DNA of 64,000 nucleotides from an uncultured Desulfobacter sp. (GCF_963677125.1 NZ_OY781882.1:1682501-1746500); one strand, 5' to 3'. Numbered from the stretch's first letter, positions 36,986 to 45,847 are shown. Numbers and translations: made by a program. Notes: generated from the letters alone by a model not told the origin.

Positions 36986-37825
36986 CTACTGTCTTAAAGC
37001 TACCTGCAGTTTGTAGTTACTGCCCCGAAAATATGAGAGGGAAAATTCTGCCAGTTCACGTGGTTCATATGTATTGCAAGAAAAAATATCCAAATATATC
37101 GCATGGGTTGCATGGGCAAAATGTCCGGATATACCGAATGTCTCAGTGGATCGTATCGTAGAAAAACCAACTGCTGTTTCGGTTTCATCAAAATAAACCC
37201 GGGATGCATTTTCCGTATCATTAACACCAAGCTTTTCACTGACTTGGTCCACAAAATGCTTCATACACTCCGGATCTTTTATCATTTCAGGACTGCAGTC
37301 ATATAAATCAACAGAAGTAGACATTGCCCAGGGCTTTGTATTTTCACACACTTTTTTCCAGGCTATGGGGTGTGTTCGTTTTTCCATCACTTTTTCGGTG
37401 CTGTTTGGCAAACAGCCTCCGGCCTTAGGCTCCAGTATACCCCTGTTTTGATCCGAGGAAATAAAAACTTGCTGGGATGAGAACTGTGCTTCCATGGCGT
37501 GAATGGCTATGTCCAGATCAATATTGTCTGCACATGTAAAAATATCTACTGCCGCATAATTATGCTCGGGCCATGCATGAATCGTAAAATGGGATTCGGC
37601 AATAATCACCACGCCGGACACCCCCTGGGGCTCAAATTGATGGAAAGAACTGCTGATAATTGTGGCCCCGCTTTCCCTGGCCGCTTTCAGCAGAATTGAT
37701 TCAACCCCGTCCTTTTCAAGCAGGACATCGGATGCACAATCGTAATACTCAATGGTAATATGTCGCCCCAGGGCAAAACCTGAATCAGGAAAACAGGTTG
37801 CCCGCTTTTTATTTTTATCAAGCAA
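36986..37825 (-). CDS. speD: S-adenosylmethionine decarboxylase with second, degenerate SpeD-like domain
   Basis: Pyruvoyl enzyme making decarboxylated AdoMet for SpeE. The first domain has the self-cleavage site AESHFTIHAWPE with Ser, His and Cys in the spacing Ser, +5 His, +20 Cys (FTC), identical to Thermotoga SpeD. The second domain (last about 110 residues) repeats the fold: SGHFAHATH...LDIFSC keeps the His-to-Cys spacing of 15, but the serine position is Phe (or Thr), so it cannot form pyruvoyl from Ser. The open frame runs from an ATG at 37942, but that overlaps the MBL gene by 77 bases; a TTG at 37825 is the only later start codon before the conserved domain and gives 279 aa. Start uncertain. 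Confidence 0.85.
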   Translation of the reverse strand: MLDKNKKRATCFPDSGFALGRHITIEYYDCASDVLLEKDGVESILLKAARESGATIISSSFHQFEPQGVSGVVIIAESHFTIHAWPEHNYAAVDIFTCADNIDLDIAIHAMEAQFSSQQVFISSDQNRGILEPKAGGCLPNSTEKVMEKRTHPIAWKKVCENTKPWAMSTSVDLYDCSPEMIKDPECMKHFVDQVSEKLGVNDTENASRVYFDETETAVGFSTIRSTETFGISGHFAHATHAIYLDIFSCNTYEPRELAEFSLSYFRGSNYKLQVALRQ

Positions 37826-37865
37826 TTTTCTAAAAAGTACTCCAAATATCTTATTAACTGGACGG

Positions 37866-38567
37866 TTAGAACACTTCCATAACAGAGGAAAATCGTTGGA
37901 ATTGAGTTTCGCTTGGCAAATTCTTTTCTTTAAGCCGTTCAATCATGGAGGGCGTATTAAAACGCAGATAGGGGTTTACCTGAAGTTCTTCTGATAGGCG
38001 GGAAGTAACATGATCCGGGTTATATGCAGCCGCGTACCCTTCTAAATTCGGATTATTGGGTTCAATAATCTTGGCATACTTCAGCGAATCACGAACATAA
38101 TCATGTCCGGCATAAACCAGTGTGTCGCCAGGCAGTTCCATTAATAGCTTTAAAGAGTTAAAAAAGGCTTGGAGATCCCCTGAAAAACAATTGCCAACGG
38201 TAGCATTGAACAACGTATCCCCGGTTACAACAAACCCATCTCCCTTGAAACAAAGCGAATCCATTGTATGTCCAGGGGTCAGTATAACCTCAAGCCCGGT
38301 TGCATCTTTCAAGTCAAGAACCTGGCCATGCGACAATGTTGTACAGTCGATAAACCGCGCATTCGTGATTTTGACAAGTGCATCGTTTCCCTGGGTGTGG
38401 TCGGCATGGGTATGGGTATTGGTGACCATTTCAATGGAAATCCCCTTTTTCCCGGCAAATTCTACCATCTTATCCGGGGCTCCAGGATCAATCGCTATGG
38501 CCGATTTTTCACTGTAGACCAAATAACCCTGATTGTCTGCACCGTATTTAAACTGTTGAATATTCAA
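37866..38567 (-). CDS. MBL-fold metallohydrolase (glyoxalase II-like)
   Basis: 233 aa metallo-beta-lactamase fold. Metal motif NTHTHADHTQGN (THxHxDH, about residues 53-64), GHTMDSLCF (about 118-126), TGDTLFN (about 134-140), and a late His in YAGHDYV (about 176-182). The pattern is that of hydroxyacylglutathione hydrolase or sulfur dioxygenase-like enzymes; the lack of a C-terminal HAGH recognition domain makes the substrate uncertain. It is followed by speD, whose likely start lies just beyond its stop. Confidence 0.87.
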   Translation of the reverse strand: MNIQQFKYGADNQGYLVYSEKSAIAIDPGAPDKMVEFAGKKGISIEMVTNTHTHADHTQGNDALVKITNARFIDCTTLSHGQVLDLKDATGLEVILTPGHTMDSLCFKGDGFVVTGDTLFNATVGNCFSGDLQAFFNSLKLLMELPGDTLVYAGHDYVRDSLKYAKIIEPNNPNLEGYAAAYNPDHVTSRLSEELQVNPYLRFNTPSMIERLKEKNLPSETQFQRFSSVMEVF

Positions 38568-38584
38568 ATATTCAGTCCCTTTTT

Positions 38585-38971
38585 CTAAAACATGTCATCT
38601 TCATCTTCCCCAAAATCATCTTCATCCTCATTTTGGCCGGAACTGCCGGTTAGAGGTTCATCATCATACCCTTCGATATCATCCCCATCCAAGAAATCAT
38701 CATCAAGCTGAGCATCCAGTCCGTGATCATCAAAAATTATACTGATAGCCTCTTTGAGGTTACGTTCAAAGCTTTCAGCATAACCGTCATCTTCATCTAT
38801 TGAAAACTCATAGATTTCATCGTGCTCTTCGATCAGGTCTCTAAGATCTGCTTGCATTTCAGACTGGTCATAAAAATCAGCTTCATAAGCGTCAATAATG
38901 TCTTCATAAAGGTCGTATAACTCAAAGGCCTCAACGGCATCAAAAATAGTCATTTTTTTTGCCATATTCAA
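38585..38971 (-). CDS. Strongly acidic small protein of unknown function
   Basis: 128 aa, about a third Asp and Glu, especially at the C-terminus (DEDDFGEDEDDMF). The N-terminal half (DAVEAFELYDLYEDIIDAYE) is predicted helical. Reminiscent of short acidic proteins that bind metal or nucleic-acid-binding partners, but no family is recognised. It lies 17 bases before the MBL gene on the same strand; a terminator for the tmc operon lies upstream of it. Confidence 0.6.
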   Translation of the reverse strand: MNMAKKMTIFDAVEAFELYDLYEDIIDAYEADFYDQSEMQADLRDLIEEHDEIYEFSIDEDDGYAESFERNLKEAISIIFDDHGLDAQLDDDFLDGDDIEGYDDEPLTGSSGQNEDEDDFGEDEDDMF

Positions 38972-39117
38972 TCTCCCGGATTCTTACTTAGTTTTAATGG
39001 TAATAATAGTTTTATGATTGTCAAATTCCCAACCATGCGTCTGTCTGAATACATTGCTACTGTATTACTGCTTGATAAAGAAGGTTTTATGTTTTTTCAA
39101 TCTTAAAATTAAATCAG

Positions 39118-39171
39118 GTATAAAAAACTCAGGTTCTTCCGGACCCGGTAACAAGGCCTAAAAGAACCTGA
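39118..39171 (-). terminator. Rho-independent terminator after tmcA
   Basis: CAGGTTCTT (39131) mirrors AAGAACCTG, with a 24-base loop containing partly paired GGCC. On the minus strand the stem is followed by AGTTTTTTATA. It lies about 75 bases downstream of the tmcA stop and would end the tmc transcript. Confidence 0.75.
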
Positions 39172-39243
39172 CAACAATAGCATTCGAAGATTAAGCTTTT
39201 ATTTCAAAGTGTTGAAAAAAACAACACACCATCCAGCAAATCA

Positions 39244-39639
39244 TTATTTTTGATGGCATTCAGCACAAAGCAAAGGACCTTTTCCTGTTCTTATGTGACA
39301 GCTTCGGCATTGGACATGAAAGGCATTGGCTAAAGGCATTGGGTTATTCGGTCCTTCAGTAAGACCGTGGCAGTCCGAACAGGGAGTATCCTCACTGGAT
39401 TCGTCAGGCACGATCTCCCCGTTTTCCCATACATGATGGCAAACAGCACAGTCATCTATTTGCGCAGTTTCATTGTGCAAGTCATGATCAAACACTGCTG
39501 CAGGACGTCTTAGCCGGTCGAAAGCCGACGTGTCCATGCGAACGATATCGTCCCCGGCAGCGGCCTGATCACTGAATACCATTGAAATCCCGTTGCACGC
39601 AAAAAAGATCAATGCGATCATCAGAATTTTTATCTTCAT
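39244..39639 (-). CDS. tmcA: TmcA, acidic tetraheme cytochrome c3 of the Tmc complex
   Basis: Periplasmic electron carrier. 131 aa from the ATG at 39639 (GGGAG upstream, directly after the tmcB stop); a longer frame to 39681 overlaps tmcB and lacks a ribosome site. A signal peptide (IKILMIALIFFACNG) is followed by four CxxCH heme motifs: CAVCH, CSDCH, CRSCH, CAECH. Many heme-distal histidines (HDLH, HH) fit bis-His type II cytochrome c3. It passes electrons from periplasmic hydrogenase or other c3 to TmcBC. Confidence 0.9.
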   Translation of the reverse strand: MKIKILMIALIFFACNGISMVFSDQAAAGDDIVRMDTSAFDRLRRPAAVFDHDLHNETAQIDDCAVCHHVWENGEIVPDESSEDTPCSDCHGLTEGPNNPMPLANAFHVQCRSCHIRTGKGPLLCAECHQK

Positions 39640-39640
39640 T

Positions 39641-40990
39641 TTACTCTCCCGGCACATAGACCTTTTTATCCATGGTTTCAAAAATAATATCTCCTAGAAA
39701 TTTCACGTCCATGCCCAGTTCATAATGGTGTACAATGTCCTCAAGACCAGAATGACAATTATGACACGGTGCAATTAATACATTGGCACCGGTTGCTTTG
39801 AGCTGTTCAGCCTTAACGCGGTTATTTACCATACGCTCATTTTTATAAGGCGGTCCGCAGTTAATTACCCCGCCACCGGCACCACAGCAGTAATTGTGTT
39901 CCCGATTTGGTGTCATTTCCACAAAATCCGAACAGGTCATATTCACTACCGCTCTTGCCATATCATGCAGACCACGTCCCCTAGAGACATTGCACGGATC
40001 ATGAAGGGTGACCTTTTCCTTGAATTTTTCTTTTATCTTAATCCTGCCTGAGGTAAGCAGCTCATGGTAAAACTCAATGGCATGGACGACCTCAAAAGGC
40101 GGCATGGCCCACGAAACCCATCTGTTGCCAACGTCATAGATTGAACGAAATGCATGACCGCACTCGCCCATGACAATACGTTTGACATTTAAATCAGCGG
40201 CAGCCTCGTAAAAGGCCCTGGTGATTCTGCCTGAAATTTCATTATCCCCTGTATACATCGCCATGTTGGAGTTATCCCAGCCCGGGCATGACGGCATAGT
40301 CCAGTTTATGCCCGCCGCATGCATCATGACCGCAGCCTGATAAATCAGACCTGCCTGGAATTTAGGTTCCGGCGCAATAACGGAATACATGATATCCGCG
40401 CCTTTTTTATCCAGGGGGATACGAAGATTTTCAAATTCTTCCCTGGCATCTTCCTCCTGCCACTGCAAGGTGTCGATCCATTCATCCTCCTTGACCCACA
40501 TTTGATTCAAGGTGGCTGAATGGGAATTAACCGTATCCTGTATATACTGGGGGGTAATCTCAAGCTTGTGACAGATGCGCCTGACCAGCAGCATCATATA
40601 TGCGATATCAATTCCAAAGGGGCAGTACATGGAACATCTTCGGCAGACATTGCATTCCAGATGGGCAATGCGTACGGCCCGACGCAAAAAATCCTTTGAG
40701 ACATTTCCTTTTTTGTCAAGCATTTCCCAGATTGTCTGTTTAACCTTGGCTGCAGGAGAAAATCGTGGATCTTTGTCATTGGACAAAAAATAACTACAGG
40801 CATCAGAACAAAGCCCGCAGCGCATACAGGTCTGAACATACGCCGTCAACCTGGCCCCGGACTCTTCATGGAGCACTTGGTTGATTCCTTTGACAATTTT
40901 CTCCTGGGTAAGCCGTTCAAGCCCACCTTCTATGGCTGGATCCATTTTTTCATCCTGCTGTTTAGCTTCCATTAGTGAGGTATCTTGCAT
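39641..40990 (-). CDS. tmcB: TmcB, HdrD/DsrK-like iron-sulfur subunit of the Tmc complex
   Basis: 449 aa. Two 4Fe-4S motifs near the N-terminus (CMRCGLCSDAC and CNVCRRCSMYC, about residues 55-125) and two CCG-type domains (PSCPGWDNS; HDPCNV...NYCCGAGGGV...CHNCH) holding non-cubane or additional clusters, as in HdrD, DsrK and TmcB. It is the cytoplasmic subunit thought to pass electrons from the membrane cytochrome to a cytoplasmic acceptor. It lies between tmcC (43 bases) and tmcA (2 bases). Confidence 0.88.
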   Translation of the reverse strand: MQDTSLMEAKQQDEKMDPAIEGGLERLTQEKIVKGINQVLHEESGARLTAYVQTCMRCGLCSDACSYFLSNDKDPRFSPAAKVKQTIWEMLDKKGNVSKDFLRRAVRIAHLECNVCRRCSMYCPFGIDIAYMMLLVRRICHKLEITPQYIQDTVNSHSATLNQMWVKEDEWIDTLQWQEEDAREEFENLRIPLDKKGADIMYSVIAPEPKFQAGLIYQAAVMMHAAGINWTMPSCPGWDNSNMAMYTGDNEISGRITRAFYEAAADLNVKRIVMGECGHAFRSIYDVGNRWVSWAMPPFEVVHAIEFYHELLTSGRIKIKEKFKEKVTLHDPCNVSRGRGLHDMARAVVNMTCSDFVEMTPNREHNYCCGAGGGVINCGPPYKNERMVNNRVKAEQLKATGANVLIAPCHNCHSGLEDIVHHYELGMDVKFLGDIIFETMDKKVYVPGE

Positions 40991-41032
40991 TATTATCTCC
41001 TCTAAAGGCGTTTCACCCTCATGATATTAAAA

Positions 41033-41692
41033 TTACCAGTCCCTTGCGTGCCTGACACTACCAAATTCAGACCCGGTATAGGCCCGGGTAAACGGGGCAA
41101 ACATCATATGGGAAAACCGTGAAAACGGAATCATAATCAGCATGAGCTCTCCACACAGGATATGAACAATCATTACCCATCTGTATGCAAAAAATTGATG
41201 ATAGGCAAGAAATCCGGTCAAAAAAGGCAACAGCACCACGGCGATCAGTAAAAAATCTGTTGGCGATGTTAAAAATTTTACATCCGGCACCATAATCCGC
41301 CGAACCCCAAAAAATACCAGAGAGGCAATCACAATAACGGTCAAAGCATCTGCAATCTGGTCGTCGAATACAGGCCAGGAAATATCAAAGGCTTCCTGCA
41401 CCAGAACCACATGAGCAGACAAAAAGATTGGCGCTGCGAACAAAAGCAGATGAAAAAGATAGGATATGCCGTAAAATAAAGGTTTTTTCCGGGTGGACAC
41501 CGGGAAAAATGGAATTAACCATGCGCCAATGGAACGCAGGCTGTGAAAAACAGTCATATAGGAAAAAATATATGGCTCTTTGTGTTTAAGTTCACGAATA
41601 AAACTAACTGCCTTAAAACTAAGACCGCCGATAAAAATAAAAAAAGAAATCCACACCATGGGGCCCATTATAAAATCTATAAAAGCATTCAT
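41033..41692 (-). CDS. tmcC: TmcC, membrane cytochrome b of the Tmc complex
   Basis: 219 aa from the ATG at 41692, preceded by AAGGGA; the longest frame starts at 41779 inside tmcD and is not supported. Five hydrophobic stretches suggest five membrane helices (WISFFIFIGGLSFKA; FHLLLFAAPIFLSAHVV; VIVIASLVFFG; LLIAVVLLPFLTGFLAY; IVHILCGELMLIMIP), with conserved His residues (in HLLLF, LSAHV, YHQFF, IVHIL) for two b-hemes. NarI-like family. It links TmcB to TmcA across the membrane. Confidence 0.85.
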   Translation of the reverse strand: MNAFIDFIMGPMVWISFFIFIGGLSFKAVSFIRELKHKEPYIFSYMTVFHSLRSIGAWLIPFFPVSTRKKPLFYGISYLFHLLLFAAPIFLSAHVVLVQEAFDISWPVFDDQIADALTVIVIASLVFFGVRRIMVPDVKFLTSPTDFLLIAVVLLPFLTGFLAYHQFFAYRWVMIVHILCGELMLIMIPFSRFSHMMFAPFTRAYTGSEFGSVRHARDW

Positions 41693-41702
41693 ATTTTTTC
41701 CC

Positions 41703-42947
41703 TTACACAGTGATGACGCTGCGTTTATATATCCCGTTTTCAATACCTTTGACCAAAATCTTATCTTCGTTTGGTCCAATCACAGGGTCCGTCATGTATT
41801 CATAAGGCCCTGCCACCACCTGGTCATTGACATTAACATAGTATTTCCCTTGCTTTTCATAGCTTACGGCAACCAGAGATCCATTATCACTTAGACAGGG
41901 TGAAAAAATTTTATCGCAGGAAATCTGAAATGCTTTGTCGTTTTTTGCCAGTCCCCATAGCCCTTTGTCTTTAAATACAGCGACCAAGGCAGAGCCGTCC
42001 TTTGAGTGAACCATTTGCCTGACCATGCCGTCCCATTCAAGGGTCCACGGCGTATCATCCTGAGCAACGGTCCATTTTCCAAATTTAGGGGCTACAATGG
42101 CGCACAACGCTCCAGTTACTGGATTTAAAGCCAAATGCCAAATATTGTTATAGCCGTTTTGCCATAATTGTCGGTCATCCTGATACAAAAACCATTTTCC
42201 TTTGGTTCTTACCGGTGCTGCAACGTTCTTACCATCTTTGCAGAAAATCGGCTTCCACACAGCGACAAACCGATTGTCCCAGCATGTGCCATTTACCACC
42301 ACCCCGTAGGTCTGACGATCGAATCTAATCGCCCAGGTAAGATTTTCGCCGCGGTTGTCAAAATTAATGTCCCAAATGTTAAAAAAATGTTCATTGCCGG
42401 GTACACCATTTTTGGCGACGGAAAAAAGCCCCTGAGAAAAAGCGTTCACGTCTGCAGCTGCCATGGATGTCACCTGGACAACGGCAGCCGTGTCACCATT
42501 TTCACTTAAAGTCATTCCCGTCATACTTTCAAAGGTCTGCTCCCAGGGCGCATCATTCACAGCCATGCCGTATTCCATGTCCTGCTGGAAAGCAATACTG
42601 ACCTTTGAACCGTCACAATTCCACTGTAAATCCCAAATAAAATCAAACTGGCTGGACCAAGGCGTGCCGTCTATGACCAGTGACCATTGCTCATCCTGAC
42701 AGACACAAGCTGCCAACCGGTTATCAGGTAATGCTTTGAGGCTCCATGCCTTTTCATATTCACCTTCCCACAATTTCCCGTTGACACAGATACCAAAGGC
42801 AGCCTCATCAAGGTTTACAATATTCGCCAATGACTCCCCATCAGCTGAAATGCAGGGATCTTCCACCCAGTTGTATTCGGATTCCATTTCTTGAACGGAA
42901 ATCTCTTTGAGCGGGGTGCTCCAATCCCATGATTGTATGTCTTTCAT
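41703..42947 (-). CDS. tmcD: TmcD, beta-propeller-like subunit of the Tmc complex
   Basis: 414 aa without a signal peptide. The sequence is made of about seven to eight repeats of roughly 45 residues with the pattern W...(F/Y)..xWDLxxxxDG..VA (for example FDFIWDLQWNCDGSKV, FNIWDINFDNRGENL, NNIWHLALNPVTGAL), indicating a WD40-like propeller of the Tmc complex. Its role is unknown. Here it is the first gene, 10 bases before tmcC, giving D-C-B-A, whereas the published Desulfovibrio operon runs A-B-C-D. Confidence 0.82.
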   Translation of the reverse strand: MKDIQSWDWSTPLKEISVQEMESEYNWVEDPCISADGESLANIVNLDEAAFGICVNGKLWEGEYEKAWSLKALPDNRLAACVCQDEQWSLVIDGTPWSSQFDFIWDLQWNCDGSKVSIAFQQDMEYGMAVNDAPWEQTFESMTGMTLSENGDTAAVVQVTSMAAADVNAFSQGLFSVAKNGVPGNEHFFNIWDINFDNRGENLTWAIRFDRQTYGVVVNGTCWDNRFVAVWKPIFCKDGKNVAAPVRTKGKWFLYQDDRQLWQNGYNNIWHLALNPVTGALCAIVAPKFGKWTVAQDDTPWTLEWDGMVRQMVHSKDGSALVAVFKDKGLWGLAKNDKAFQISCDKIFSPCLSDNGSLVAVSYEKQGKYYVNVNDQVVAGPYEYMTDPVIGPNEDKILVKGIENGIYKRSVITV

Positions 42948-43441
42948 TTTGATCTCCCACTATATTTCAAATAACGGCCACATGCCGTACTACAACTATC
43001 CAATATTTAAACGAGACCTGATATTTTTTTGTCAAAGGCAAGGCGATCAGAAATTAAAATTTGTGACCAACAAAGCAATCAACAAAATTTACGGTTTTCG
43101 GTCGGGCACTATCAAACATATTAAATTCAGGAAGAAAACGTGACCAAATGCGACATCGCACAAATACATATCTAATTTGCGCTTCAGCCCCACAACAGCG
43201 AATTTACTCCGATTTTATACTTTTATGCGACTTGAACTCGACAACTTCGATTCTGGGCAGTTATCCCGCTCCCCCCAGATCAAAATCAATTAAACAGAAT
43301 TTTTTTTCCACTCTACTACTTATTTTTCAAGAAAGTCTGGGTAAGTTACTCAGATCTTTCAAACTTTGTTGTGGGCTTTCGCCTGACAGTTGATATGTCA
43401 GGTCGGCCCATGGTCGTTATAAAGAAAAAAATTGGACGTAT
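42948..43441. other. Intergenic region between the tmc operon and the NifU-like gene
   Basis: About 490 bases without a supported gene. It must hold the tmc promoter, which I could not define. Short open frames on the plus strand (up to about 80 codons) have no ribosome site or family resemblance. The right end is occupied by dispersed repeat copy 4. Confidence 0.6.
43331..43420 (+). repeat. Dispersed palindromic repeat, copy 4
   Basis: Almost identical to copy 3b: GAAAGTCTGGGTAAGTTACTC, CAGATCTTTCAAACTTTGTT, GTGGGCT, then TGATATGTCAGGTCGGCCCA, TGGTCGTTAT. The GTTAT end lies 21 bases from the stop of the NifU-like gene. Confidence 0.8.
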
Positions 43442-43867
43442 TTACAACTTTTTTTCAATGCCCTGTTTTTTCTGGTAATCTGTCAATGCCAGATAAAAAG
43501 CACCGACACAAAGCTCTGCACAATGATAATGATCTTCAGGCAAGGTTTGCAGATACGCCTTAACCATTTCGTCAGTAATATTCCAGGCATTATCAACAGT
43601 ATGCCCCTTGGCCAGATGCGCCACGCTATTGCAGCACGCTGCGGTATATACGCAGCCGTCAAAGTCAAAGGAAATAGAACTTAAGCAATTATTTTGGTCC
43701 ACCATGATAAAGAACTCTACGCTGTCTCCACACACGCCGGTCCGGGCCCCATACCCATCCGGATTTTCAAGCCGTTCTCTGGAGCCTGCATCATAGGCCA
43801 TTTCAATGAGCGTAAGAGAGTGTACGTTCCAAAAATCCTGGCTTTCCATCAAAAATAACTCCTTCAA
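43442..43867 (-). CDS. NifU/IscU-like iron-sulfur scaffold protein
   Basis: 141 aa resembling the N-terminal scaffold domain of NifU/IscU. Cysteines are where cluster ligands are expected, in GVCGDSVEF (about 46-54), CVYTAACCNSVAHLAKG (about 72-88) and HYHCAELCVGAF (about 114-125). It differs from IscU in having extra cysteines (ACC), as in scaffold variants found in anaerobes. It stands alone, without iscS or nifS next to it and 39 kb from nifH. Whether it serves nitrogenase or general assembly cannot be told. Confidence 0.8.
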   Translation of the reverse strand: MKELFLMESQDFWNVHSLTLIEMAYDAGSRERLENPDGYGARTGVCGDSVEFFIMVDQNNCLSSISFDFDGCVYTAACCNSVAHLAKGHTVDNAWNITDEMVKAYLQTLPEDHYHCAELCVGAFYLALTDYQKKQGIEKKL

Positions 43868-43925
43868 CTATATATCATTTTTTTTAATCAGTATTAGGTA
43901 TATGAATATCATATTATTATAAAAT

Positions 43926-43969
43926 AAAAAACAGACTGGACAATAAATTCTGTCCAGTCTGTTTTTTAT
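43926..43969. terminator. Strong Rho-independent terminator after metF
   Basis: AAAAAACAGACTGGACA mirrors TGTCCAGTCTGTTTTTT around ATAAATTC, with T-runs in both directions. It lies about 155 bases downstream of metF on the minus strand and ends the hdrA-mvhD-metV-metF unit; it also shields the NifU-like gene, whose promoter must lie between it and 43867. Confidence 0.92.
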
Positions 43970-44124
43970 TTTATACAAAATCTGCGTAACTGCCACAGAT
44001 TCTTCAATGTTCGCTATCGGCTGAGTTTAGGACCATTATGATCCTAAACCAGTTCTTCCCATAACTATATTATCCGGCAGCCTCGCCTTGTATCGGCATA
44101 ACGGCCACACAAGTTATGTTATGC

Positions 44125-45048
44125 TTAAACCTCAGGACGAGGATCAAGCCCGGCACCCTTCACAAGCTCAGGCACTTTTTCTTCCCATTCAATGGCCATA
44201 ATATGGAAGCCTTTGACACCTTTGCATTCTTTGAGGCGCTGCATCTGCTCAATGGCCATCTTGATGCCTTCTTCGGCCTGTTTGTCTTTATCCACGCCGG
44301 CAAGGCGGTCAATAATTGCGTCAGGAATATCCATGCCGGGCACTTTGTTCTTCATATATTTGGCCATACCCAGGGATTTCATGGGGGTAATACCTGCAAG
44401 GATAGCGACTTTTTCGTCCAAGCCACGATCAACCACCTGTTTCATCCACTCTTCAAACTTATCCACATTAAAGATACACTGAGTTTGAATGAAGTCTACA
44501 CCAGCCGCCACTTTCTTGGCCAGACGCATAACCCGCAGTTCAAACGGATCGGCAAAGGGGTTGGCAGCCGCACCAATGAACATTTTAGGCGGTTCCGTAA
44601 TATCTTCTCCACCCTGGAACTTGCCTTCATCACGCATATCTTTGACCATCTTAATCATGTTGATGGAGTCAATGTCATATACGGGCTTTGCCATGGGATG
44701 GTCGCCAAATTGGGGATGATCGCCGGACAGACAAAGCATGGTGTTACAACCAAGGGCATACGCACCAAGAATGTCAGACTGCATAGCCAGACGGTTTCTG
44801 TCCCGGGATACCATTTGGATAATGGGATCAAGTCCCATCTGTTTAATAGCAATGCCGCCGGCAATAGAGGACATTCTGACCATGGCGGTCTGGTTGTCCG
44901 TAATATTGATGCCGTCCACATAATCTTTGATCATGTTGGCTTTTTCTTTGATAATATCAACGTTGCAACCCCTGGGAGGACCTACTTCAGAGGTTACGGC
45001 CAGTTGGCCTGAGGCCAGTACTTTTTCCAGTCTGCTTTCAGTTTTCAT
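44125..45048 (-). CDS. metF: 5,10-Methylenetetrahydrofolate reductase catalytic subunit MetF
   Basis: 307 aa TIM-barrel flavoprotein interconverting methylene-H4F and methyl-H4F. Signature features: an N-terminal VTSEVGPPRGC, the folate/FAD region NITDNQTAMVRMSS, LCLSGDHPQFGDHP (about 118-131), and FIQTQCIFNVDKFEEW (about 195-210). It starts on the last base of metV. Together with MetV it makes the MetVF form used in the Wood-Ljungdahl pathway, rather than the stand-alone methionine-biosynthesis enzyme. Confidence 0.94.
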   Translation of the reverse strand: MKTESRLEKVLASGQLAVTSEVGPPRGCNVDIIKEKANMIKDYVDGINITDNQTAMVRMSSIAGGIAIKQMGLDPIIQMVSRDRNRLAMQSDILGAYALGCNTMLCLSGDHPQFGDHPMAKPVYDIDSINMIKMVKDMRDEGKFQGGEDITEPPKMFIGAAANPFADPFELRVMRLAKKVAAGVDFIQTQCIFNVDKFEEWMKQVVDRGLDEKVAILAGITPMKSLGMAKYMKNKVPGMDIPDAIIDRLAGVDKDKQAEEGIKMAIEQMQRLKECKGVKGFHIMAIEWEEKVPELVKGAGLDPRPEV

Positions 45049-45737
45049 TATTCAACGTCCTCCGTAATTTTGGATGATGCCAAATCCTCCCGGATAATTT
45101 TTCTGGGTCCGCCGCCGCCTGCAGGGCGCCAGTCTTTTGCCGCAACCAGTTCTTCATAGCGATCCTGGATGCCCAGTTCACATAGACGGTTCCAGATCAA
45201 TTGCCATGCACAATCCACATCCGGGCTGATCTCACATTTTCCATTGGAATTGCCGCCGCAAGGACCGTTCATCAGACTTTTTGAACAACGCGCAACAGGA
45301 CAGATGCCGCCGGTAACGCCCAGCATGCAGTCGCCACAACCCATGCAGCGCTCGGCCCAGATACCCTGGCTTTCGGAAGCGCCCATGAACTTGGTATTCA
45401 CACCCGGGAAAACCGGAATCGCATAGTTAATAGCAACGGTCTGAATTCCGCAGCCACAGGCCAGAGATACAATGGCGTCCACCTGGCCGGCCAAGTCTTC
45501 AAGCTGTGCAACGTATTCGGGATCACACTGACGTTCCAGAGTATGTTCCAAAACTTCAATCTTTTTACCTTCTTTGGCGCTGTTCAGACGAATTGCGGAA
45601 GCCAGAAGTCCTACTTCTTTTCTGCCGCCTGCTGCACAAACGGTAACACATTCGTTGCAGCCGACCACAAGTATTTTTTCATAGGGCGCAATGTACCCGA
45701 GAATTTCCTGCAGGGGTTTTTGTTCTGCTGTGATCAT
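45048..45737 (-). CDS. metV: MetV, zinc-containing partner of methylenetetrahydrofolate reductase
   Basis: 229 aa. Cysteine-rich: GCNECVTVCAAGGRKEV (about residues 25-41), SLACGCGIQTV, and CMGCGDCMLGVTGGICPVARC (about 134-154) followed by SLMNGPCGG. It matches the MetV/CooF-like MTHFR C-terminal-domain protein of acetogens and SRB, required for electron entry to MetF. It overlaps metF by one base and follows mvhD by about 110 bases. Confidence 0.9.
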   Translation of the reverse strand: MITAEQKPLQEILGYIAPYEKILVVGCNECVTVCAAGGRKEVGLLASAIRLNSAKEGKKIEVLEHTLERQCDPEYVAQLEDLAGQVDAIVSLACGCGIQTVAINYAIPVFPGVNTKFMGASESQGIWAERCMGCGDCMLGVTGGICPVARCSKSLMNGPCGGNSNGKCEISPDVDCAWQLIWNRLCELGIQDRYEELVAAKDWRPAGGGGPRKIIREDLASSKITEDVE

Positions 45738-45847
45738 GTTTTAATCTCCAAAAATTTTATATAAAAAGTAACCCGTTAAATCTCTTTCATACGTTAGACA
45801 AAACAAGCAAATGCAACAAATTACCTCTATTGCATGAATAGCTTTTT

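Noticed and set aside
39244..39681. Longer tmcA and tmcC readings overlapping their upstream neighbours
   Set aside because: Both lack ribosome sites, whereas the shorter ATG starts at 39639 and 41692 follow GGGAG and AAGGGA.
43148..43393. 81-codon open frame on the plus strand
   Set aside because: It overlaps dispersed repeat copy 4, and its codons give no plausible protein.
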